A stretch of 64,000 bases of DNA from Mycobacterium sp. 852014-52450_SCH5900713 (GTDB taxonomy: Bacteria; Actinomycetota; Actinomycetes; Mycobacteriales; Mycobacteriaceae), in NCBI RefSeq assembly GCF_001667075.1, contig NZ_LZIL01000070.1:1-64000 (forward strand), read 5' to 3'. The number at the start of each line of letters is the position of its first letter. Position 1 is the first letter of the stretch. The position numbers and the translations under genes are program-made. The notes beneath the pieces were generated by a model that searched no databases, had not been told where the DNA came from, and saw only the letters and a list, made by a program, of their open reading frames with translations. Below, one piece after another: positions 52,179 to 58,916 of this stretch.

Positions 52179-53063
52179 ATGACCGAGCACCTGACGGTGG
52201 CTTTCCTGGGTCTGGGCAATATGGGCGGGCCGATGTCGGCGAACCTTGTTGCCGCCAAGCATGCGGTGCGCGGGTTCGACCCCGTGCCCGCCGCCATCGC
52301 CGCGGCGGCAGGCAACGGGGTCACGACGTTCGACAGCGCGGCCGACGCGGTGACGGGGGCCGACGTCGTGATCACCATGTTGCCCAACGGCGACCTGGTC
52401 AAGCGTTGCTACGCCGATGTGCTGCCGGCCGCCCGGTCGGGCGCACTGTTCATCGACAGCTCCACGATCTCGGTCAACGACGCCCGCGAGGTGCACGCGC
52501 TCGCGGAGTCGCAGGGGGTTGCGCAGCTGGATGCGCCCGTCTCCGGCGGGGTGAAGGGCGCCGTCGCCGGGACGCTGGCGTTCATGGTCGGCGGTGACGA
52601 GGCCGCCCTGGAGCGCGCCCGGCCCGTGCTGGAACCCATGGCGGGCAAGGTGATTCACTGCGGCGCGGCCGGGGCCGGCCAGGCGGCCAAGGTGTGCAAC
52701 AACATGGTGCTGGCGGTGCAGCAGATCGCCGTCGGTGAGGCGTTCGTGCTGGCCGAGAAGCTCGGGCTTTCGGCGCAGTCCCTCTTCGACGTCATCACCG
52801 GCGCGACCGGCAACTGCTGGGCCGTGCACACCAACTGCCCGGTGCCGGGACCGGTGCCGACATCGCCGGCCAACAACGACTTCAAGCCGGGTTTCGCGAC
52901 CGCACTGATGAACAAGGACCTCGGCCTCGCCATGGACGCGGTGACCTCGACCGGGTCCGCGGCGCCGCTGGGCAGGCACGCCGCCGAGATCTACGCCAAA
53001 TTCGCGGCCGACCACGCCGACAAGGACTTCAGCGCAGTGATCGAATTGCTGCGCGACAGCTAG
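52179..53063 (+). CDS. mmsB: 3-hydroxyisobutyrate dehydrogenase
   Basis: Oxidises 3-hydroxyisobutyrate to methylmalonate semialdehyde, the substrate of MmsA. It has 294 aa, the H37Rv length. NAD motif FLGLGNMGGPMSANL, substrate loop DAPVSGGVKGA and catalytic Lys in GQAAKVCNNMVLA are intact. Eleven bp after fadE9; converges on the MarR gene with a long inverted repeat between. Confidence 0.95.
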   Translation: MTEHLTVAFLGLGNMGGPMSANLVAAKHAVRGFDPVPAAIAAAAGNGVTTFDSAADAVTGADVVITMLPNGDLVKRCYADVLPAARSGALFIDSSTISVNDAREVHALAESQGVAQLDAPVSGGVKGAVAGTLAFMVGGDEAALERARPVLEPMAGKVIHCGAAGAGQAAKVCNNMVLAVQQIAVGEAFVLAEKLGLSAQSLFDVITGATGNCWAVHTNCPVPGPVPTSPANNDFKPGFATALMNKDLGLAMDAVTSTGSAAPLGRHAAEIYAKFAADHADKDFSAVIELLRDS

Positions 53064-53079
53064 ATCGGGCACAGCGGCG

Positions 53080-53141
53080 CGCCGAGCGTGTACTCACTGC
53101 GAAATAGCGCGGGAAAAATCGCACTCAGTGCACGTTCGGCG
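53080..53141. terminator. Long inverted repeat between convergent mmsB and MarR genes
   Basis: Arms 53080-53101 and 53120-53141 pair at 18 of 22 positions with an 18-nt spacer. It lies between two convergent stops, so it may end transcription from both sides. It could also be a dispersed palindromic repeat. Confidence 0.6.
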
Positions 53142-53161
53142 AAGGATGGCCTTCTTCTCGT

Positions 53162-53674
53162 TCAATCCGCGAAGTCGCCCGCGTCGCGGCGCAGCGTCTC
53201 GATCGATGAAACCAGCGCCCGCGCTTCGGTTTCGGACATGCCGATATCGGCGAACACTTGCTCGTTGAGCGTTACCGTGGCGTCCTCGACCGTCGAGCGG
53301 CCCAGGTCGGTGATCTGCACCAGAGTGGTGCGCCCATCGGTGGGGTGCGGTACCCGTTGCACCAGCCCGTCGGCTTCCAGCCGGCGAATCGCGTGCGTCA
53401 CGCTGGTGACGTGGACCTGCAACCGGTCGGACGCCTTGGTGATCGGCAGCGCGCCGGTCCGGCTGAACGCCAGCAGGCGCAGCAACTCATACCGGGAGAA
53501 ACTCAGGTCGTAGGGACGCAATGCCGTCTCGACGCGGGCCAGCAGGATCTGGTGCGCCCGCATCACCGACGTCACCGCGACCATGCCCTGGGCCACGTCG
53601 CTCCAACCGGAGCGCTCCCAGTTGTCGCGCGCCGCGGCGATCGGATCACGCTTCGGCGGTCGTGAGGCAGCCAC
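53162..53674 (-). CDS. MarR-family regulator (Rv0737-like)
   Basis: A 170-aa winged-helix regulator: LSFSRYELLRLLAFSRTGAL and the recognition helix region KASDRLQVHVTSVTHAIRRLEADGLVQRVPHPTDGR. It follows the aminotransferase gene by 6 bp, so it is the last gene of the ThDP-SRPBCC-KAS-aminotransferase operon and may be its local regulator. In H37Rv, Rv0737 sits next to rslA; here a block of genes has come between. Confidence 0.87.
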   Translation of the reverse strand: MAASRPPKRDPIAAARDNWERSGWSDVAQGMVAVTSVMRAHQILLARVETALRPYDLSFSRYELLRLLAFSRTGALPITKASDRLQVHVTSVTHAIRRLEADGLVQRVPHPTDGRTTLVQITDLGRSTVEDATVTLNEQVFADIGMSETEARALVSSIETLRRDAGDFAD

Positions 53675-53680
53675 GCCCCT

Positions 53681-54748
53681 TCATACCGCACTTGGCGCGC
53701 GGGCGTGGGCTTTCCCCAGCGCCGAGAGCACCGCCAGTGTCGAGGCACGATTGCCCACGGTGATCCGCGCGCCGCCGTCCGGGTAGCACCGCACCCGTAG
53801 CCCGTCATCGGCAAAGACCTCATGCCACCGCGCACCCCGCCCATCCTTTTTGGCGGGCAGGTACATGAAGTTTGCGTGCGCGTCCGTCGTGTAGATCCCC
53901 AGCGCGCTGAGGCGCATCCGCAGATAACAGCGTTCGGCGTTGATCAACCGGACCCGCTGCAGCAGTTGGTCTTCCGCTGCGTACGACGCGGCTACCGCGA
54001 CCAGACTGGTGATCGGGGCGCCGAACGGCAGCTGATGGGACCACAGTTTTGAGGCCAGCTCCTTCGAGGCCACCCCATAACCGATCCGCAGCCCCGCCAG
54101 CCCGTACGCCTTGGAGAAGGTCCGCACCACCACCACATTGGGGAAGCGAGAGACCAATGCCGACACGGCGATGCGGTGCTCGGGCGCGGTGAACTCGATG
54201 TACGCCTCGTCGAGCAGGACGACTGTGTCACGCGGCACGCGGCGCAGGAACGCCGAAACGGCGGCAGCGGATTCCAGCGTTCCGGTGGGGTTGTGCGGCC
54301 GGCACAGGACGACCACCCGGGCATCGGCGGCGGCGCGGGCCAACCCGTCGAGGTCGTGGTGACCATGCGCATCCAGGGGAACTGTCCGTGTCTTAAGCCG
54401 CGCCATCCGCGTGAGGATCGGGTAACCGTCGAAGGTGGGCGTCGCCATCGCCACCGTGTCGCCCGGAGCGGTCAGCGCCTGCAGGGCCAGCAGCACGACA
54501 CCCGTCGCGCCGGCGCCCGGCACCACCCGGTCGGCCGGCACCCCGATGTGGTCGGCGATCACACCGCGCAGCCGCTCGGGCAGGAACTCGGGGTAGCGGT
54601 TCACGGCGTGGACGGACCGCATCAACGCCGACCGGACCGCCGACAGCGGCGGGAAGGGATTCTCGTTGAGCGACAACGCAAACGGATCCACCGCGTCGGG
54701 CAACGCATCGAAGCCGTCGCCGGCCAACGGGCTCGGGGCGGGCTGCAT
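53681..54748 (-). CDS. Class I/II PLP aminotransferase (HisC-like)
   Basis: A 355-aa fold-type I aminotransferase close to histidinol-phosphate transaminases. The Schiff-base Lys is Lys213 (TFSKAYGLAGLRIGYG), with Asn153 (RPHNPTGT), Asp180/Tyr183 (LLDEAYIEF) and Arg in the last third. The start ATG overlaps the KAS gene stop by one base (TGATG). There are no histidine genes nearby. Its neighbours suggest it aminates a keto intermediate of a small product and does not serve histidine synthesis; that is inference. Confidence 0.87.
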   Translation of the reverse strand: MQPAPSPLAGDGFDALPDAVDPFALSLNENPFPPLSAVRSALMRSVHAVNRYPEFLPERLRGVIADHIGVPADRVVPGAGATGVVLLALQALTAPGDTVAMATPTFDGYPILTRMARLKTRTVPLDAHGHHDLDGLARAAADARVVVLCRPHNPTGTLESAAAVSAFLRRVPRDTVVLLDEAYIEFTAPEHRIAVSALVSRFPNVVVVRTFSKAYGLAGLRIGYGVASKELASKLWSHQLPFGAPITSLVAVAASYAAEDQLLQRVRLINAERCYLRMRLSALGIYTTDAHANFMYLPAKKDGRGARWHEVFADDGLRVRCYPDGGARITVGNRASTLAVLSALGKAHARAPSAV

Positions 54749-55767
54749 CACCCTCGCCCACCCCAGCGCACCGCAGCCGCACCGGCGAAGTCGCCGGCGT
54801 GCGCGAAGGCGGCCATCATGACGACATCCCCGGCCTCGGCCTGCCCATCGGAGATCGCGCGATCCAGGTTGATCGGAATCCCGGCGCCGAACAGGTTGCC
54901 ACACTCGTCAAAGGTGTCTCGATGGCGTTCGGGCGGCAACTCGAGCGCCTCGCGCCAGTTGCGCAGGAAAACCCGGTTCGGCTGGTTGGTGACGAGCAGA
55001 TCGATGTCCTTGGCGCGCAGGCCTATTCGGTCGCACACCGCCAGCGCCACCTCGGGGACCTGCCGGTTGCCGCGGGCCAGCACCTTGGTGATCTTGCTCT
55101 CGGTGAAGCCGATGCTGCCCTCGCCGGCCCCGGCCTGCCACCACTTGCGGGGCGGGTCGTAGGACAGCGTCATCTCGCCGGCGTATTCACCGTAGGTGCG
55201 GCACTCGACGTCGAGGATGGGTGATTGGTCGCTGAGCGTGACCAGACCCACGGCCGCACCGTCCCCGGGCACCGCGGACTGCGCCTTGCGGCGGATGGTC
55301 GGCTGATCGAAGAACTGTCCGGCCGCGTTTTGGGCGATGGCGATCAGCGCGGTGTGCCCGTTGCCGGAGGACAGCAGTTTGCGAGCCACGTTGAGCGCCA
55401 ACACGAACGCCGCGCAGCCGCCATTGTTGAGGTCGAGCACCCAGGACGGTCGCATGCCCAGGCGGTGCGCGATGCCGCCGCCTTGCCCGTAGAAGGCCAT
55501 GTCGGGCACCTGGGTGTGGGTGATGAGCACGTCGGCGCCCTCGACCACGTCGTGGCCGTGCCGCTCGATCAGGCCCTGCGCGGCGCACTCGATCATGTCG
55601 ATCGAACTCTCGTCAGGCCCGACGTGGTGGCGAAACTTCGGGGCGCGGAACATCACGTGCTCGCGCAGGTCGTCGGACTCGGCGAATTGCGCGTAGTAGT
55701 CGGCGCCGATCGGTTCGCCGGGCAGATAGGTGGAGACGTCGATCAGGCTGACGTTCGGTTGGCTCAT
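54748..55767 (-). CDS. 3-oxoacyl-ACP synthase III-like enzyme with altered active site
   Basis: A 339-aa thiolase-fold protein of the KAS III branch. The nucleophile Cys118 is intact (LNNGGCAAFVLAL), and the Asn of the triad is present at Asn291 (ECGNLFGAGIP). The catalytic His of the HQAN motif is Asn261 (VTNQPNRVFL). This points to chemistry other than decarboxylative Claisen condensation, for example acyl transfer to an alcohol or amine as in other His-variant KAS III enzymes. Four bp after the SRPBCC gene; coupled to the aminotransferase. Confidence 0.87.
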   Translation of the reverse strand: MSQPNVSLIDVSTYLPGEPIGADYYAQFAESDDLREHVMFRAPKFRHHVGPDESSIDMIECAAQGLIERHGHDVVEGADVLITHTQVPDMAFYGQGGGIAHRLGMRPSWVLDLNNGGCAAFVLALNVARKLLSSGNGHTALIAIAQNAAGQFFDQPTIRRKAQSAVPGDGAAVGLVTLSDQSPILDVECRTYGEYAGEMTLSYDPPRKWWQAGAGEGSIGFTESKITKVLARGNRQVPEVALAVCDRIGLRAKDIDLLVTNQPNRVFLRNWREALELPPERHRDTFDECGNLFGAGIPINLDRAISDGQAEAGDVVMMAAFAHAGDFAGAAAVRWGGRG

Positions 55768-55771
55768 GTTG

Positions 55772-56419
55772 CTACCTCATCCATTTCGGCGTCACCGGCA
55801 GGCCGTTGCGGTGCCGGTATTCGGCGATCGCCTTGAGGTTCTGCAGCTCCAGCGCGTGGCCGGCGCCGAACATGTCCCAGAAGTCGCCCACCCACACCGG
55901 CCGCTGCGTCGGCGCCGCCTCCGGGTACGGGTTGTTGTCATAGAACGGGTGGTGGCAGTTCGTCCACAGCACAACCGATCCCGGCTTGTCCAGGACCACC
56001 TGTGCGTCGACGACGCGCATCAGATAGACCATCCACAGGTGTTTGCCCTGATCCCACGCGCAGTGGTAGTCGACGGTCCGCGCCGCCGCGTTGGCGATGG
56101 TCCGGGTATAGATCTCGGTCTCCGAGCCGAGCCGATCGTAGGCCAGCCACAGGCCGGGTTCGTCGGTCGGCGTGAAACCGCGCAGGCTGTACGTCCACTC
56201 CTCGAGGCTGCGGGTGTCGGCCAGGTACTCGTACAACTCATCGGGCGGGCACGCAACGTAATCGTTGACCGTGCAGTACTCCCCGAAGACCTCATCGTGC
56301 GGGTAGACCGACCGCATCATGTCCATGATGATCGGGGTTGCCTTCTCCCGCGGGCTGGTTTCGATTCGGACCACCCCGTCGATGGGAGTGGGGATATCCT
56401 CAAGCGCTGGCAGCGACAT
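55772..56419 (-). CDS. SRPBCC-fold (START/cyclase-like) protein
   Basis: A 215-aa protein with a helix-grip fold signature (VACPPDELYEYLADTRSLEEW early, LVDAQVVLDKPGSVVLWTNCHH late). Such proteins bind hydrophobic ligands; some are polyketide aromatases or cyclases. The start overlaps the end of the ThDP gene by 20 bp, so the two are coupled. It probably holds or cyclises an intermediate made by the neighbouring condensing enzymes. Confidence 0.78.
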   Translation of the reverse strand: MSLPALEDIPTPIDGVVRIETSPREKATPIIMDMMRSVYPHDEVFGEYCTVNDYVACPPDELYEYLADTRSLEEWTYSLRGFTPTDEPGLWLAYDRLGSETEIYTRTIANAAARTVDYHCAWDQGKHLWMVYLMRVVDAQVVLDKPGSVVLWTNCHHPFYDNNPYPEAAPTQRPVWVGDFWDMFGAGHALELQNLKAIAEYRHRNGLPVTPKWMR

Positions 56420-58142
56420 CGGCCTGGTTCTCCTTCACGGTCGGAACCTGTTCTGTGACAGCCGCACTGCCTGAGAGCGCGGTGAGAAATGGAGCGAACG
56501 GCGGGATTTCGTCGGCGTTGCATTCGACGCTGACCACCGCCGGGCCCTCGATTTCCAGCGCCACCCGAAGCGCCGCGGCAAGTTGGGCGGGGTCGCTGAC
56601 ATCGACCGATGTCAGCCCGGGAAACATCGCCGCCAGACCGGTTCCCAGCGCGCTGGGCCGGAAGCGGTTGTAGCTGTAGCGGTCCCCGTAGAACAGCTGC
56701 TCACGGGTCACGCACATCGCGTGGGCGTTGTTGTTGAACAACACGAAGGTCACGGGAAGCCGGTACTGCACTGCGGTGTGCACCTCCAGCCCGTGCATGA
56801 AAAAGGCGCCGTCCCCGGCGATCACCACGGTGCGACCGCCCGGCCGGCCGCCGTTCGCCCGTCCGAACGCCATCCCGATCCCGGCCCCGAAGCTGTAGCC
56901 CATGCCGCCCATCCCGAGCGCGGCGACGAACCTGCCGCCGCGCCGCGCCGGCAGGTAGTGGATCGCGGCCGCGCCGGTGTTGCCGGCGTCGACGACGATG
57001 TCGGCCCCGTCGGGCAGGGCACGGTCCAGCACCGCCATGGCCTCGCGGTACCGCACCCCCGGCCCGTCGCAGTCCTTGGGCGTCAGTTCGGTGCGCCGCA
57101 CCTGGTCGGGCACCCGCACGCCGTTCGGACGTCCGTGACCGCGCAGCGCCTGGGTCAGCAGGCGCAACGAGCCACGCAGGTCGTCGGTGTGCACGTGCGT
57201 GCAGTGCAAATAAGGCCGCGCCGACCCGATCGATACGGTTCGCACCGCCGCCAGCGCGTCGTCCAGGCCGCCGCGCGCGGTTACCGTGAGCCGGGTGCCA
57301 ACGATGAGGCACAGGGCGCTCGCGGCAAGCGTTTCGGCCACGCTCGGGTGGCCCATGACGCCGGTCACGCCGAGCGCCGACGACGATCCGAAACCCGGTG
57401 TGCCGGCGACGTCTTTGGCGTCGGGGACGGTGGCCACCCGCGCGCGCAGCAGCGCACGCAAGTCCTCGAGCTCGGCCCGGGCGTCGTCGCGGGCCACCTG
57501 CTCGCCGGCGATGATCGTGACCTGACCGGTCGTCTGGCGCAGTTCCCGGGCGATGAGATGCGGGCTGCCGATCGACGCGCTGAAACCGAAATGCTCGGGG
57601 CCGCCGTCGACGGCGATGAATGCCTGCTGAATATCCTTGGGCAGCAACAACACCGCCGGGCCACCGGCACGCGCAGCGCAGATCGCCCTGGGCAATGCCG
57701 AGACGATGTCCGCCGGCGAAACCAGCCGCTCGCAAAACACCGACACCGCCGAGAACAGTGCCCGGGCATCCAGCGATCCATTGCGGCCGCTGGTGTCCTG
57801 GAAGCTGCCCCGGCCGTCCATCGTGGTCGCGGGCTGGCCAACCAGGGCCAGCACCGGAACCCGGCTCGCGAACGACTCGCCCAGGCCGGCGACGAGGTTC
57901 AGCGCTCCCCCACCGGACGTCGCCGCCACCACGCCCAGTCCGGCGCCGCTGCGGCTGTATCCGTCGGCCATGGTGGCCGCCGAGAACTCGTGCTTGGCCA
58001 GGACGGCGGTGACCTCCGGCCGGAAGTGCGCGGCGTCGTACAGATCCTCGATGTTGGCGCCGTCGACACCGAAGACGTGGTCCATCCCGAGCGACGCGAG
58101 TTGCCCGACGATGTGATCGACCACCCGGTGCTTGCCGAACAT
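56400..58142 (-). CDS. Thiamine-diphosphate-dependent enzyme (acetolactate-synthase-like)
   Basis: A 580-aa three-domain ThDP enzyme. The Glu that activates the cofactor is Glu52 (AKHEFSAATMADGY). The central domain is of the DHS type, and the C-terminal domain has the GDG-x-N motif starting GDGAFFMHGLEVHTA and ending FNNNAHAM. It resembles acetolactate synthase and decarboxylase or ligase relatives, but has no regulatory-subunit gene. The ATG at 58142 is chosen over a GTG at 58154 because that GTG lies inside the -10 of a SigL-type promoter whose spacing makes the ATG leaderless. First gene of the five-gene operon. Confidence 0.87.
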   Translation of the reverse strand: MFGKHRVVDHIVGQLASLGMDHVFGVDGANIEDLYDAAHFRPEVTAVLAKHEFSAATMADGYSRSGAGLGVVAATSGGGALNLVAGLGESFASRVPVLALVGQPATTMDGRGSFQDTSGRNGSLDARALFSAVSVFCERLVSPADIVSALPRAICAARAGGPAVLLLPKDIQQAFIAVDGGPEHFGFSASIGSPHLIARELRQTTGQVTIIAGEQVARDDARAELEDLRALLRARVATVPDAKDVAGTPGFGSSSALGVTGVMGHPSVAETLAASALCLIVGTRLTVTARGGLDDALAAVRTVSIGSARPYLHCTHVHTDDLRGSLRLLTQALRGHGRPNGVRVPDQVRRTELTPKDCDGPGVRYREAMAVLDRALPDGADIVVDAGNTGAAAIHYLPARRGGRFVAALGMGGMGYSFGAGIGMAFGRANGGRPGGRTVVIAGDGAFFMHGLEVHTAVQYRLPVTFVLFNNNAHAMCVTREQLFYGDRYSYNRFRPSALGTGLAAMFPGLTSVDVSDPAQLAAALRVALEIEGPAVVSVECNADEIPPFAPFLTALSGSAAVTEQVPTVKENQADVAASA

Positions 58143-58149
58143 GTCTTCA

Positions 58150-58177
58150 GACACGAGCCCGGCACTTGATCGGTTCA
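58150..58177 (-). promoter_or_regulatory. SigL-type promoter for the ThDP operon
   Basis: Minus-strand TGAACC (58177-58172), a 16-bp spacer, then CGTGTC (58155-58150), which matches the SigL consensus as I recall it. The -10 ends 7 nt before the ATG, giving a leaderless start. Confidence 0.7.
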
Positions 58178-58192
58178 CCCCGCCGGTGAACC
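58172..58192. repeat. Perfect palindrome formed by back-to-back -35 elements
   Basis: GGTTCACC and GGTGAACC, 8-bp arms with a 5-bp spacer. Each arm contains the -35 of one of the two divergent promoters, so binding at one may affect the other. It could also be an operator for the operon's MarR protein. Confidence 0.7.
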
Positions 58193-58214
58193 ACGTGCCG
58201 CCGGCATTCGTGGT
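58187..58214 (+). promoter_or_regulatory. SigL-type promoter for the ABC transporter
   Basis: TGAACC (58187-58192), a 16-bp spacer, then CGTGGT (58209-58214). It ends 6 nt before the ATG, again leaderless. Confidence 0.65.
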
Positions 58215-58220
58215 GCCTAG

Positions 58221-58916
58221 ATGACCATCGAACTGCGCGACGTGGTGCGCGAGTATCGGGTCGGCGGTCAAACGGTCCGGGCGCTCGACGGGATCAGCCT
58301 GCGCCTCGGGGGCGGTCAGTTCGTGTCGGTGGTCGGACCCTCCGGTGCGGGTAAGAGCACGCTGCTTCACCTGCTCGGCGCGCTCGACTCTCCCGATTCC
58401 GGCTCGATCACGTTCGACGGCGAGGAGATCGGCCGCCTGGGCGACGAGCAGCAATCGGAGTTCCGCCATCACCGGGTGGGTTTCATCTTCCAGTTCTTCA
58501 ACCTGTTGCCGACCTTGTCGGCGTGGGAGAACGTCGCGGTACCCAAACTGCTCGACGGTGTCCGGCTGGGCAGGGCCAAACCTGATGCGATTCGATTGCT
58601 GGACCGCGTCGGGCTCGGCAACCGGACCGAGCACCGGCCGGCGGAACTGTCCGGCGGCCAGATGCAGCGCGTCGCGGTGGCGCGCGCGTTGATGATGGAC
58701 CCGCCGCTCATCCTCGCCGACGAGCCCACCGGCAACCTCGACTCCGCGACCGGCGCCGCGATCCTGCAGCTGCTTGCCGAGGTGGCACACGAAGACGGCC
58801 ACCGCCGGCTGGTGGTGATGGTGACCCACAACGCTGAGGCCGCCGCGGCGACCGATCGGGTGATCACCCTGCAGGACGGTCGGGTCGGTTCGGACATGCC
58901 GGCGGTCCCTGCGTGA
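58221..58916 (+). CDS. ABC transporter ATP-binding protein (MacB/LolD type)
   Basis: A 231-aa ATPase of the type that drives FtsX-like permeases. Walker A GPSGAGKSTLLH, signature LSGGQMQRVAVARAL, Walker B LILADEPTGNLDSATG and a His switch (VMVTHNAEAA) are all intact. It shares a bidirectional promoter region with the ThDP operon. GTGA overlap couples it to the permease. Confidence 0.93.
   Translation: MTIELRDVVREYRVGGQTVRALDGISLRLGGGQFVSVVGPSGAGKSTLLHLLGALDSPDSGSITFDGEEIGRLGDEQQSEFRHHRVGFIFQFFNLLPTLSAWENVAVPKLLDGVRLGRAKPDAIRLLDRVGLGNRTEHRPAELSGGQMQRVAVARALMMDPPLILADEPTGNLDSATGAAILQLLAEVAHEDGHRRLVVMVTHNAEAAAATDRVITLQDGRVGSDMPAVPA

Noticed and set aside
58152..58154. GTG start for the ThDP enzyme, four codons upstream
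   Set aside because: The GTG overlaps the CGTGTC -10 element; the ATG at 58142 fits the promoter spacing better.
56583..58169. A 528-codon plus-strand frame opposite the ThDP enzyme
   Set aside because: Antisense shadow; the ThDP gene has complete catalytic motifs on the other strand.
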